DNA of 64,000 nt from Astrothelium macrocarpum. Taxonomy: Eukaryota; Ascomycota; Dothideomycetes; Trypetheliales; Trypetheliaceae. Of this stretch, positions 10,365 to 21,030 are shown piece after piece; position 1 is the first letter of the stretch; each line of letters opens with the position of its first letter. A program made the position numbers and the translations under genes. Under the pieces are notes generated by a model that ran no database searches, was not told the origin of the DNA, and saw nothing but the letters and a program-made list of their open reading frames with translations. Location of the stretch: NCBI GenBank assembly GCA_021030915.1, contig JAGEMR010000133.1:1-64000 (forward strand), written 5' to 3'.

Positions 10365-12666
10365 ATGGCGCCAAACGTTGCTGGGTTGAGCATGTTGCGA
10401 AGCACTGGCGAGAATCACCCGTCTGGTCCGGCCAAATATGGACCAAAGACTCAGGCCGAGCGCGCCTTCCAAGTCGCATCAACTTTTCTTTCCGGATCTT
10501 TTGCGTAAGGCATCTCTTTAGATCTTGCATCTCTCTTCTCGTTGATCGATCTGCAAAATAACGGTGAAGATGCAGTATCAGCGCCTCCCAATTTCTGGGC
10601 GCGCCGTTGAAACTCGTAGACCCCGAATTTTACAAGTCTTACATGGCGCAAACCAAAGAATCCTTTGCTATCCTAGTTACAACTATGACACAGTGGTGGT
10701 CTCCGACTATCGTACGTGTGAGCGGAGATTCAAGCATGCGCGGTCAATTGTACCGATTGAAGGACGGAACGCTGAAGTGCAATTTTACTAACCGTTTAGT
10801 ATTGATGGCCAATCATCAGGCGCGTATATTCTCTCGTTCTTCTATCGCATTCTAATCCCTGACATGAAATAGCTTTACACGGACTGGCTCTATCTCTGGT
10901 GGATTGCTTACACGAACAATATGCACGGTCGAATCTTCATCATCCTCAAAGAGTCGATCAAGAAGATACCGATTTTCGGCTGGGCAGCTCAATTTTACAA
11001 CTTCATTTTTCTCTCTCGCAATTGGGAGACAGATCGGCCGCAAATGGAAAGGCAACTGCGCGGTCTGAACAAACCATTCGACCCCATGTGGCTCGTGATT
11101 TTTCCGGAGGGCACTAATCTTTCCAAATCTACCAGAGAAGCTAGCAAGCGATGGGCTGATAAGAATGGTCTTGAGGATATGAAGCACCAGCTTTTACCGC
11201 GAAGTACGGGCTTGCAATTCTGTTTGCAAGAACTGCGAAACACAACATCGTGGCTCTATGATTGTACCATTGGCTATGAGGGAATCCCGAAAGGGGAGTA
11301 TGGCCAAGATATCTATACACTCCGATCGTCTTTTTTTGAGGGACGGCCACCCAAATCTGTGAACATGCACTGGCGCCGGTTTTACATTCCGGATATCCCT
11401 ATTGATGACAAGAAGAAGTTCGACGTCTGGCTGCGCAATCGTTGGCGAGAAAAAGACTACTTGTTGGAGCACTTTTATCGCACCGGCCGATTTCCTGCTG
11501 ATGAGAAATGGATATTAAAGGAAGGCTCTGTCAATTCGTCGAATTCAGGTGCCAGCAGAATAGCGCCTTTCATCGAGACAGAGATTAAGACCAAGAAACT
11601 CAACGAATTCGTTTCGATCTTTGAGCCCATCACCGCGTTGATGATGGGGCTTTATCTTATAGAAGGAGGCGCGAATAAGTTACCAATCGTGAACAAAGAT
11701 GGCGAAGCGCCAAAATCAGGCCAGCCTCTCTCAATCATGGATATCCTCACGCCGAAAAAGAACATGAGCCCCGAAGAAGCACGAAAGCTGATTACGAGTG
11801 GACCAGCAGCACCACAAGCCCCAAAGGTGGAAAAGCCATCCAAGAATGTACCGACGACGACCGCAAGGAAAGATTTTGCTACTTGTGCAGTGAAGAACAG
11901 TCCCTCGGGCCCTTCATCAACATCACAAATGAAGCTTGACCACGCGCTTGCCACCGCAAGAGGAAAGCCAGTTAGTTCGAACGCATCCAGTGCAGCAAAG
12001 GCAAATCGGCGTGCTTCCTTTTCGACCCTCTCATCTGGACCCTCTTACAGTACCTTTACTATGGGCAGGACTCCAAGCTTGAGATCGCCAACAATCACGT
12101 CGCTCACTTCTGCGAGTAAACTTGCTCCATCGACTGGTGTGCCCAGCGTCAAGAGTGTTGCAACATCGTCTTCAGTAAATGGAAAACTGGGGACGCAGAA
12201 TGGAAATAAGCTGACCAGTAAACCAACATCAAATGTCAACGGAAAGACGTCATCAAACCAAGCCCAGAATGAACCGCCTACTATCACGCTGGAGCCCGAA
12301 GTCTTGAAGAGATTGCAAGCTGAGAAGCTGGCAAGAGAGAACGCTGCACCAAAGACGTCAGGTCTTGGCCCTCCAAAGCTGCCAAAACAGCAAACTACAA
12401 AGCCGTCAAAAATAGGAACCCCATCATCGCGACCGTTAAAGCAAACTTTCGGAAAAGCCTTGACTCCTAGCACTGGTACCAACAAGCCAATCACCGTTGA
12501 TGCCGCAATGCTTGCTAAACTGCAGGCTGCGCAGCAATCTCAAACCACTCCAAAGTCGGTGAAACAGCAGGTTAAGGTGCAATCTACGGGCAAGACCCAA
12601 ACAATAACCATAGACCCAGCGTTAGTGGAGAAATTAAAAGCCTCGCAGAGCAAAACGGGAGGATGA
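10365..12666 (+). CDS. PlsC-type lysophospholipid acyltransferase with long C-terminal tail
   Basis: Exons 10365-10504, 10576-10819 and 10873-12666 give 725 residues. The catalytic H-x4-D motif is NHQLYTD (His127, Asp132), and the acceptor-binding FPEGT motif is at 205-209. Both are diagnostic of the family that acylates lysophospholipids. Flanking blocks (WWSPTIVRVSGDSS, YTDWLYLWWIAYTNN) resemble the fungal Cst26/lysocardiolipin acyltransferase group, an ER or mitochondrial membrane family of about 400 residues. From about residue 400 the protein becomes a Ser/Thr/Lys/Pro-rich, probably disordered tail of about 320 residues. Within it two segments recur (TITLEPEVLKRLQAEK, TITIDPALVEKLKASQ), with a third related VDAAMLAKLQAAQ. 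Intron 2 (10820-10872) must start with GC, because no GT donor keeps the NHQ/LYTD frame. Confidence 0.88.
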
Positions 12667-13380
12667 GAACCAACAGGGGAAGGTCTCTTCGGTAATATAC
12701 AATCTTTGTCAATAATTAGGAAAGCCCATACGGAGATCTCTTTCAAGGAGACTCACGGTGAATGGGAGACGTGCTGCTTCGGGCGGAAATGGGATAGCTT
12801 TATTCTGCAGCATGTTAGAGTCGGTGAGTGGCCCCCACAATCATTTCCGAGGAGACTTCATCACTCATGTTGTTTTCCAATCGCTTAGGAAGTTCCACTA
12901 CAATTCGCTACTCATTTGTAATGAAGTATGGTGCTTGACGAAGTCTGATAGTGTAAGTGACAGGTCGTATCACAAGTGGGTGATCTAAAAAATGTTACTT
13001 CTGATGGTGGGGAAGCCCCCAACGTTATTTCGACCAATCCCGCATGTGAATTTATCATCCAAGAGACCGGTTTTAAGAGTTGCGTCGATGATTATGGTCG
13101 AGGATCTCCTCAACACGCATAAAACAGAACAAATCTGTTGTTGTCCTCCACCAATTCTTGCCTATTTGGGATTGCCTCAGAAGTGACATTTTTCAGCTCT
13201 TGTGCGATCATTTAGTGAAGAGCATATTGAATACCCAAGGGGCAAGAACATGTGACTTCTTTAACTTCTTTACAGTATAGAACCTAGCTTATTAATCCAA
13301 AATATGCCCACAGTCTAGAAAAGAAGGGATACCTTGTGCCCGTCACCGTTCTACTACTACGGCCTACAGAAACTGCTCAC
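12667..13380. other. Convergent 3' region, no gene seen
   Basis: This 714 bp stretch lies between the stop of the acyltransferase gene and the stop of the bicupin gene on the opposite strand. Short open frames have no recognisable content. It probably holds two 3' untranslated regions. Confidence 0.5.
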
Positions 13381-14226
13381 TCAAGCAACAGGTCCTTGAT
13401 CACGAGTGATGACCCAAAGTTTCTTGGAGAAAGGACCAATGGAACGCCAAGTAACATGCATGCCAGATGTCAACCCGATAGGATCACCGGCCTTGAACAG
13501 GTGTCTGATGCCAGTCTCTGTCTCGGTCACTTCAATCTCACCCTCTAGGACTAAGATAGTTTCGTCTCCTAAAGTTCCAGTGTACGGTGTCGTCATTGTC
13601 CCATTGGCGTCAACATCCGATGCGGCGATTCCTTTGCCTGAACGCCAAACACCACTCATCATCTTCTCAGTAGACCCACCATTTCGGATAAAGTAGAGCT
13701 CTCCGGCAACGAGGGGACCCTCTTTAGGCTCTGTGAAGCGGTATTCGATCCAATCCTGGGCGCTGTCATCACTGACATGATTAAATTTGAGACTCGTGGG
13801 CGGGCTTGACGTTGCCTCGGACCCATTCCAGATGCACCAGAACTTCTTGAAGAACGGAGGATCGATGTCCCACTGTACTTCCAACCCCTTGGGCGAACTA
13901 ATGATTGTCCCCGGTCCGACCTTGTGTTGCAAACCAGTCGAAACAACAGTAAGGGTAGCGGTGCCATCGATAACGCAGGCTGTCTCGTCGCCGAGCGGCG
14001 CGGAGTAGATGATCTTGTGAGACCCGTCAGCATTGGCCCCAGGGGAGGTTGGACCAGTCCTCCAGAACCCAGAAGACAGATTTCCTGTGACACCAAAAGA
14101 ACGGGCGATAGTCACTTCACCGTGGACTTGCTTTGGCAGTTTAGGCTCATCCCACTCAAAGGGAATCCATTGACTCGCTGGGGGCGCTTGGCTACCACCA
14201 TGGACAATATGAGTTTGCTGAGCCAT
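13381..14226 (-). CDS. Two-domain cupin protein
   Basis: This is a single-exon gene of 281 residues. Two homologous cupin domains follow one another, roughly residues 40-140 and 175-275. Each has a G(F/V)WR(T/S)G start, a strand containing LGDET, a turn (DGTATLTV; EGEIEVTE) and an F(S/F)KK(F/L)W ending. The sequence style fits the small cupin_3 (DUF861) type seen in enzymes such as ureidoglycine aminohydrolase. The classic metal-binding histidines are scarce in both barrels, so it may bind no metal. I make no substrate call. The start ATG at 14226 follows about 1 kb of intergenic DNA. Confidence 0.85.
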   Translation of the reverse strand: MAQQTHIVHGGSQAPPASQWIPFEWDEPKLPKQVHGEVTIARSFGVTGNLSSGFWRTGPTSPGANADGSHKIIYSAPLGDETACVIDGTATLTVVSTGLQHKVGPGTIISSPKGLEVQWDIDPPFFKKFWCIWNGSEATSSPPTSLKFNHVSDDSAQDWIEYRFTEPKEGPLVAGELYFIRNGGSTEKMMSGVWRSGKGIAASDVDANGTMTTPYTGTLGDETILVLEGEIEVTETETGIRHLFKAGDPIGLTSGMHVTWRSIGPFSKKLWVITRDQGPVA

Positions 14227-15224
14227 ACTTCAGAGTGTATAAATGTGTGGATTCCCTGACTGAGTTATAAGGCTGTGACTGGAAAATCCAAGAGTTATAT
14301 TTGACTGCCGTGACATTCACTCCTCTGGCCCAAGCCACTTGGACGACCCTTCTTATTCTGTAATCCCCCACTTGCGGCCGACTTAATCGTACACGAAGCC
14401 CGGAGCTACTTTCCATCGGATAGATGCTGATTCGTAATGAATCCATGGATGTCTTATCAGGCCGGGGACTTTGATTCTATTGCTAACTACTTCCTCTCGA
14501 TCTTTAGGCAAGGCCTGCAAACTTTTTTTCTTAAAAAAACATACAAGTCTTTAGTCGTTCAGACATATCGCAAGCCCTAGAGACCGTTGACGGCATGGGT
14601 ACTATATTGGGGAAAACCCCGTTAGTGGTGAATAAAGTTGGGATGGTGCTTGTAGCTTTACAGGAGAAACTCGTTTGCGGAAAAATGCTCTTGGTATATA
14701 GGTGTTGTCCGTGTCTCTGGAGCCGCGGAACAAACCGTACGGGCTTGTATCAATAGAGATTAGAAGCGGGGAAAAGTAGGTCGCTTAATTTTGAGTTTAA
14801 CATATTGCAGAACTGCCACGATAACGCCAAATACTAGGACAACGCAACGCTGCTGGAACACATCGAGATCATTACCGAAATCAGAATCCGTCGACCGCCC
14901 GAGTTAATTCCGTGGCGATACTCAATTGTCTGATTCTTGCAGACATGATTCGATTTTTCTAGCGATCACCATTTGCGGTACATCTGCCATGGGTTGATCA
15001 CGACAGAGATAACAGTATCTCTTTCCCAACAGAGGCCAAAAAGCCAGCTGTATGTCTACCTACGGAGCTGGCCAAACGTAATTTCTCGCCGTACGATACC
15101 CTCCTTCATAAATTCGAGGACAGGTCTCTCTCCTTGTTAAGTAAACTCCTCTGAAACTCCGTCTATTACAGCCGTCGTCAATCCAGTCGCCTCCCCCAGC
15201 TTTGTCTTGCTGGATTATAGAGAT
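14227..15224. other. Divergent intergenic region
   Basis: This 1 kb lies between two divergent genes (the bicupin on minus, the ABM-like gene on plus). I see no coding content, no repeat and no RNA gene. It must contain both promoters, but no element can be named with confidence. Confidence 0.45.
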
Positions 15225-15734
15225 ATGCCTATATATCTCAGTATGCAACGAGTTCGCTTCTCAAGCCCGGACGCCTATTCGAAATTCAAAATTCTTTTCG
15301 CCGATACTCGTCGTCATCTCATGACTCTTCCCGGCTTTCTACATCTGACCTGGTGGGAGCATCCTGACGACCGGGACTGGTACAACGAATGTAGCTTCTG
15401 GACCAGCCGTGGTGCCCTGTACGACTGGCATAAGAACACATACCACAAATACTGCAAGGCATGGGCTGCGAATGGGGCCATAATGGAAGACATCATCACC
15501 AACTTTGAGCTTGTCAATACACGGTTACTTCGCGTCTGCCCTGTATGTAACCAAGTACAGGACAAGAAATACGATCTCGCGCAGGAACAAGCAGTCTTGC
15601 ACGAGCAATGCCCCCAATGCGATTTTCATTTTCCTGTCCTCGAGGAGATGCCGTCAAGCTTTGCTGTTTTCAAGGACGCTGTCGTGCCTTCAGCAGCTAA
15701 AGGTACCGAGGAGCCCCATTCAGATATTGAATAG
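15225..15734 (+). CDS. ABM-like dimeric barrel protein with C-terminal zinc ribbon
   Basis: This single-exon gene encodes 169 residues; a second start at 15243 (MQRVRF) is possible. Residues about 5-100 read like an antibiotic-biosynthesis-monooxygenase-like ferredoxin barrel: a first strand, then a helix (SPDAYSKFKILFADTRRHL), then PGFLHLTWWEH and a strand with WTSRGALYDWH. Small barrels of this kind act as cofactor-free monooxygenases, haem degraders or isomerases. After residue about 110 comes VCPVCNQ, then about 22 residues later EQCPQCDF. These two CxxC knuckles form a zinc ribbon, which is not usual for this fold. Function unknown; the domain calls are by pattern only. Confidence 0.7.
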   Translation: MPIYLSMQRVRFSSPDAYSKFKILFADTRRHLMTLPGFLHLTWWEHPDDRDWYNECSFWTSRGALYDWHKNTYHKYCKAWAANGAIMEDIITNFELVNTRLLRVCPVCNQVQDKKYDLAQEQAVLHEQCPQCDFHFPVLEEMPSSFAVFKDAVVPSAAKGTEEPHSDIE

Positions 15735-16039
15735 AGTTGAACTTTCGTGATAGTAGGCTCTGATCTGAGCCCAAAATTTGACAAAGATCCTCAGAGCAAA
15801 GAAGAGCAGTTACTAGAGGTGGTAATGGTGGCTGGAGGGGCCGCGGAGGAGGCGCGACTAAGCCCAGAGCCGGACTCGATGGTGGTGTTGGTGTGGAGGG
15901 TAGGTGTACCGCTGAGGGCCACCCCTGGCCTCGAATTTGCGGCATTGCCGCTGCCATCTTGTGCTTAATGGCTCCTATAAGATATTAGTTTTACCTCAAA
16001 ATTTTCTAAGCTATTTAATTTTCGAAGATTTCACCTCCT
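15735..16039. other. Intergenic, possible downstream part of the zinc-knuckle relic
   Basis: No intact gene is seen here. On the minus strand a Pro/Ala/Ser-rich frame at 15780-15957 follows the zinc-knuckle fragment, but it is out of frame with it and separated by stops. It may be the decayed remainder of the same gene. Confidence 0.3.
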
Positions 16040-16231
16040 TTAGGGACAATCCTTTTCTTTGTGCCCCGATTGGCGGCACGGAAAACACCGTCCTCCAAAC
16101 TCTCCGCCACCTTTTCCACCTCCACCCCCGTGGTCCCGGACGCGGCCGTGACCGTGGGGGGCCGCCCTATACGGATGATAATACTTCACACAACCAGCAT
16201 TTGATCGATAAAGGACAAAAATCATATTCAT
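16040..16231 (-). pseudogene. CCHC zinc-knuckle fragment, probable gag or nucleic-acid-binding relic
   Basis: The minus-strand frame ends in a Gly/Arg-rich stretch and a perfect CCHC zinc knuckle, CFPCRQSGHKEKDC (C-x2-C-x4-H-x4-C), followed at once by Pro and a stop. Such knuckles occur in retroelement Gag and in cellular RNA/DNA-binding proteins of the Gis2/Byr3 type. Upstream (above 16231) the frame closes quickly in AT-rich DNA and no partner exon is obvious. I therefore treat it as a broken copy, though a short spliced gene cannot be excluded. Confidence 0.5.
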
Positions 16232-17191
16232 GACAATATTTTAATTTGAAAAGGAGTTGTGTCAAAAAAAATTGTGCGAAAGAGGATTGTGGGAAAGAGG
16301 ATTGATGTGAAAAGAAGAAGAAGAAGAATGTTTACCCCTTTAATAGAGATTTTGGCATTTCTACGAGAAACCCTAAAGTTGACTGGCACCTATTGCATAC
16401 ATTGGTAGATGTTTACATATAGATTAACGCGTTGGACGCCTCTTACGGTTGGCAGTGATGATGGTTACATATATCTGATGTATCACCAATAATCGAGTAT
16501 GCAAAGAGATCCCATTCTCCATATGAAGCAAGCCTTAGAATTCAGAATGCACGTACCACTACCAATAATGAAGAGAAAGAAAGAAGACAATTGGAAAGGT
16601 TCCATTTTCAAGGAAGTATTGCTAACCTGAGAACGCGAACGTAGCTAAGCCAAAAGCCTCAAGTTGTAATTGAAATCAAACCTGTTTCTTTTGGAGGGTT
16701 TGTGTTGAAAATGTTTTTTGAAAGCTTATCGTTAATGCTGAATGGTGAATATGGGATGATAAATGGCGAATGATGAATGAATGTTTGACATTCGGCGGAT
16801 TTGGAGGTTTTGCTTTAAACGAAAGTAGTTAGGATGACACATTCACAATACAGAGAAAATCCGGTTTAGCACCGAATTCTATGTACCCCAGGAAGTCCAT
16901 GAAGGAGAAGAATGAGAGCCAAGGGAATTGTTGGACGTGTCGGGATATGCGTTCGATGACCAGTACTGGTGGGTGCAAAACTCGCACCAACCTGTCCAAT
17001 TTTCATAAATCGAATTCGTTCAGCCGTGGTAATGCATTGCAGCCATCGGACGCGTTTTTACGGTACATTGGACTGGCTGACGTGCAAGCCAGAGTGACGT
17101 CAGGCCGCTGGGGCTTGCCCCATCCTTGGAACCACTTTTATCCCTTCACGACCTCAGTGCACGTTGTTTCTTTAATAACGTAAAACTAGCC
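16232..17191. other. Intergenic, no gene seen
   Basis: This 960 bp stretch is slightly AT-rich, with purine-rich runs near 16300-16330 and short repeated words (GATGGTGAAT/GATGAATGAATG) near 16740-16790. The last 300 bp are more balanced and probably contain the promoter of the next gene. Confidence 0.4.
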
Positions 17192-18447
17192 ATGGACATG
17201 ATCACGAATCTCGTTCAAAATGCAGCCGCTGGCGCTGTTCAAGCCGGTGTCACATATGCTGGCAACTTGGCTGGAGGATTTGTGAGTAGTGCTGGCGATT
17301 TGATTGAAGCCAGTGGACGACAAATAGGAAATGGTACCACACGGCAACACTCCAGCCTCCGTCGCATATATCCGCAGAGTGGCACTAATCAGGTCTTATT
17401 ACAGGTGTCGCAGCAGCTGCAGCCGGTTGGGGAAACTCCATCAATTCCTACGGCAATGCAGCCGTCAATGCAACCAAAGCCGATACTCCCCAACACTTTG
17501 ACAAGACCATCTATCCACCCAAGAAGAAAGATGATAAATCCAAAGGCAGTCAGGGCAATCAGAAGAAAGCACTCCCCTCAGCTGGCGGCCAATTGAAAGC
17601 TCTGCCATCGGCAGGTGGCGCTTTGAAAGCTTTGCCAGCCCCGAGCGCCAAAACAGGACAGTCTGCACTGAAGTCTCTCCCAGCAGCAGGGAGTGCCAAG
17701 AAGGCTCTTCCAAGTACCGAGTCCTTCCAAAAAGCGGGCGCCGCAACCGCCAACAACGCACGCAAAGCTCTACCTGCACCTTATTCCTCCGACATCTCCA
17801 AATCCACTTCCTCCATCAGTAATAAAAAGTCCACCACTGCAGAAAGCAGACCAGGCGGCCCAAACAAATCAACCATCGGTGGTAGCGGAAGAGGAGGAGA
17901 AGCAAAGAAGGGCAACAATAGCAGTGGCGCAACGAATAAGCCGGCAGCTAATAAAGCCTTACCAGCCAGTCAAGGCAAGAAAGCAACCCCCACACCAGGG
18001 CCCGCGTCTGCAGCAACGAAGAGCGCCTCCGCGGCAGGCAATGTGACCAGTGCACGCAATGCGAGTGGCAAGGTGATCATCGACAAACGATCGTTACCCG
18101 GTGGAGGCGCGAAGCCGAATAGCAGTAACGGGAAAGGCGGACAAAGCGGCTCCGGGAATGCGTCAAAGCCTCGAAGCAGCGGAGTCGGCGGTGGGAGTAA
18201 GGATGACGTCTTTGGCCTGGGCGCGGCGCTGAACAAACCCGGTGGTGGGGGAAAGGCCGCGCAAGGGACCGGCGGAGGTAGCAAAGACGACATCTTTGGA
18301 CTGGGTGCTGCACTGCCAGGCAAGGCGAGTGGTGGAGGGGGAGGCGGTAAGGGTGCAGCGAGCAAAGCGCCGAGTGTAGCAGGCGGCGGTGCTGGTGGTA
18401 AAGATGATTTGTTTGGTTTCGGTGCTGCACTGCCTAAAACTGGGTGA
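17192..18447 (+). CDS. Low-complexity protein with KDDxFGxGAAL repeats, 394 aa
   Basis: Exons 17192-17333 and 17405-18447 are joined over a 71 bp GT-AG intron. The N-terminus (about residues 1-75) is Ala/Gly-rich and alternates small residues with Gln and Asn (VQNAAAGAVQAGVTYAGN, AAAAAGWGNSINSYGNAAVN), with an amphipathic or LEA-like look. It ends with an FDKTIYPPKKK block. Next come four or more copies of a short KALPSAGG-like unit and a long Ser/Gly/Asn/Lys region. The C-terminus has three copies of (S)KDD(V/I/L)FG(L/F)GAAL separated by glycine-rich linkers. I do not recognise the family. The regular repeats suggest a disordered protein with short linear binding motifs. Confidence 0.75.
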
Positions 18448-19221
18448 GGAGCGGGGAACGTGAAGAGTGCAGGACAAAGCGTGGCGGGGAGCGTACGTGG
18501 TGGAGGCAAAGGACAAGGACCAATTCCCATTCCCGCTATGTAATATTGCTGGGGCATACTGGACGCTAATGTGTGGATATTGATCTTCAGGCGTTTTATT
18601 GCTGTTGTATATGATCCTGGAGGAAATTTGACTTTCTTATACCGCTACAAGTTTGGACTGACAAGGAAATTATGCTTGTTATTTGACTTGAAAAGTTGGA
18701 TACTTTGAGCTTATATCAATTGCTGACGAGCAAGTAATAAATCACTACTCATCAGTAGATCGCAATAAAGTGATTGAAATCGGAAGGAAGATACTGGTCC
18801 TCTGATATCAAAACGGGCCTTCACTAATGAATTCGTCTTGAATTGATCCTAATGACCTTCCCGAAACCTCCTCTTAGTTCTTCTGGCTTTTGATATAGTC
18901 TGAATTTACTTCCAGAAAGCGCTCTAAGCCGTAGGATCCTCCATCGTTGGGTGGAACTCTATGAATATTATGAGTAGATGACTAATTTTGTTTTGGATCT
19001 ATCCCTTTGTGAAATCAATAGCTCTGCCTGTCTCCTTGATTTCAAACTTCTTAGCTTACGTAGATATTTATTTCAAGATGCATGACGCTTTTAGCCGGTT
19101 GTAGCACTCTTTGCGATCCGTTGGCTTTTGAAGGTCCAACTATAGTGATGGCCTTTGGATTGTGTTTTAAGGTCTTGACCAATTTCTGAACATAGCCAGT
19201 CTTCTACAAATCTACTTTCAA
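18448..19221. other. Convergent 3' region, no gene seen
   Basis: These 774 bp between two convergent genes contain nothing I can identify beyond AT-rich 3' untranslated-type sequence. Confidence 0.45.
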
Positions 19222-20220
19222 TTATAAATGCCTTGGAAAGAATTGTCCTTTGTTCTTCTCCCACCATCCAACATCATGTGCGGCGATGATTTCCACACCT
19301 TCTACTTCACTAAGCTTTCTCAGTCTCTCGATACTCTGCATTGCTGTTTCCTTGTCGACATGAATACACAACTCCACTCCGCCTTCTCCTTTCCACGTTC
19401 CAATGTCTTTTTGTCCTGTCAATAATCTTTTATCATGAAACGCGTCGCCCGCAAGACAGATCCACTTCTCAGGTCCTATTCTACAGAGCAAATTCATGTG
19501 GCCTGGAAGATGTCCTGGCGTATCAATAATGTACACGGATTCATCACCAAAGAGATCGAGAGTAGCTGGAAATGGTCCAAGTGGCGCCCATTTACTTTCT
19601 GCACTTAATGGCTGAGGAACAGGTCGTGTAGTATTTGAACTAAAACAAGAACTCGGAGAAGGAAGCTCGACTGTGCGCCCTATCGGCAGTAAATCCTTTT
19701 GGAAATATTGATGAGACCCCTTTCCGGGCAATCCGTGTTCGAGCACATCCAGCGCACCATGTCCAACAACGAAAGCACTGTCGTAAAAGTCTTCGGGATC
19801 CCCATGATGATCGTAGTGCACATGGGAAAGAAACACTGCATCAATATTCTTGGGTTCCAAGCCCCCCTCTACAAGCTGGCGAGCCACACCTGGTTCCAAG
19901 TGATAGGGCTGACGGCTGTCTAAGTGGACTTGCTGCATAGGCATGTAACGAGAAGCAGACCGGCGGAGACCTAGATCGAAAAGGATACACACTGGGGTCT
20001 TGTTGACTGGGTTAGAGAAAGGTTGGAGTAAAGGCGGAGGCGGACCTGGATGGGTGATAAGAAACGCAAGAGATGGCACCTGCTTCCGTGCATCTGGATC
20101 GGCAGGAGATACGAAGAATTTTTCAGGAAGCGTAATAAAACCTCCTTCGAGAGGGGAGACAGAGACGTAGATTTGGTCGGGAGAGGAAGGCGGAAGGAAA
20201 GAGGATGTTGACGATGCCAT
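19222..20220 (-). CDS. Metallo-beta-lactamase-fold hydrolase, lactonase-like
   Basis: This single-exon gene encodes 332 residues from the ATG at 20220. The signature HVHYDHHGD (HxHxDH, near residue 130) binds the two metal ions. Later ligands are seen in DTPGHLPGHMN, LAGDAFHDKR and the C-terminal AAHD. The arrangement matches the N-acyl-homoserine-lactone-lactonase/glyoxalase II side of the superfamily; fungal members hydrolyse lactones or other esters. No signal peptide is seen. The next gene upstream (20551-21030, same strand) is a carboxymuconolactone decarboxylase-like protein, which suggests a shared lactone or dicarboxylate substrate. The substrate is not proven. Confidence 0.88.
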   Translation of the reverse strand: MASSTSSFLPPSSPDQIYVSVSPLEGGFITLPEKFFVSPADPDARKQVPSLAFLITHPGPPPPLLQPFSNPVNKTPVCILFDLGLRRSASRYMPMQQVHLDSRQPYHLEPGVARQLVEGGLEPKNIDAVFLSHVHYDHHGDPEDFYDSAFVVGHGALDVLEHGLPGKGSHQYFQKDLLPIGRTVELPSPSSCFSSNTTRPVPQPLSAESKWAPLGPFPATLDLFGDESVYIIDTPGHLPGHMNLLCRIGPEKWICLAGDAFHDKRLLTGQKDIGTWKGEGGVELCIHVDKETAMQSIERLRKLSEVEGVEIIAAHDVGWWEKNKGQFFPRHL

Positions 20221-20550
20221 AGTGGCTGGCAAGCAAAACAAGTATTGGGGGCAAATCACGGAAACAACCTGACAAGAGCTAGTAGACTTTGAAGATTAAG
20301 AATCCAAGTCGATGCTCATAAACACAATAGCTTCAAATCAAGCGGCCATGTCAGACCCCGCATGTCGATCATTTTCTCCGAAGCTTGCACATATTCAGAC
20401 CTAATGACGTACTTGCCGCCAAAGGGCAAATAGGAATGAATGAAGCATGAGGATACGCAGGATCGCTAAATGTGGGACGAAATGATATGTGTACCACGAC
20501 AAAAGAGAAAGACGACCACTTAATCTGGTTCATGGTGCTCGAAGCTCCCA

Positions 20551-21030
20551 TTACTCCATGACATGCCTGTCTGCGACGTCGAGATCCCGTTCTACTGCGT
20601 GATGGCTCGGATTCTTTTCGTATGTACCCTCTTTCTTCATCTCCTTGAGAACGCCTTCTGCAACCTTGAAACCTTCCATACCTGCTGGTACTCCACAGTA
20701 ACAAGCTGCCTGTAGTAATGTCTCCCTGATCTCGATTTCCGTGGCCCCATTGTTGACGGCTCCTCGTACATGTATGGCCAATTCTGGTGATCTGTTCAAT
20801 GCACAAAGCATCGCGATATTGAGAAGACTTCGCTGTTTGCGTTCGAGACCAGGCCGGGACCAAATAGATCCCCAACAGGCCTCAGTAACATATTCTTGCA
20901 TAGGTCGAGCAAACGACGATGATCCATTTGCGAGCGCCCTATCGACGTGCTCCTTTCCGGCAACCTCATAGCGAATTCTGAGACCTTCGTCGAAAAGAGC
21001 CTTATGTGCCGAAGCGGCTTCGGACGACAT
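20551..21030 (-). CDS. Carboxymuconolactone decarboxylase-family protein
   Basis: This single-exon gene encodes 159 residues from the ATG at 21030. The core matches the CMD family: WGSIWSRPGLERKQRSLLNIAML, then a helix with ELAIHVRGAVNNGATEIEIRETLLQAACYCGVPAGMEGF. 4-Carboxymuconolactone decarboxylase converts 4-carboxymuconolactone to 3-oxoadipate enol-lactone in protocatechuate breakdown. The single conserved Cys-Gly (CYCGVPAG) and the E(I)RE helix fit this branch better than CxxC peroxidases of the AhpD type. It is divergent from the dehydrogenase gene at 21389 and co-oriented with the MBL hydrolase. Confidence 0.88.
   Translation of the reverse strand: MSSEAASAHKALFDEGLRIRYEVAGKEHVDRALANGSSSFARPMQEYVTEACWGSIWSRPGLERKQRSLLNIAMLCALNRSPELAIHVRGAVNNGATEIEIRETLLQAACYCGVPAGMEGFKVAEGVLKEMKKEGTYEKNPSHHAVERDLDVADRHVME

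Noticed and set aside
17970..18557. 195-codon minus-strand frame opposite the repeat protein
   Set aside because: It is the Pro/Leu-rich mirror of Gly/Lys-rich coding sequence; the plus-strand model has a clean intron and repeats.
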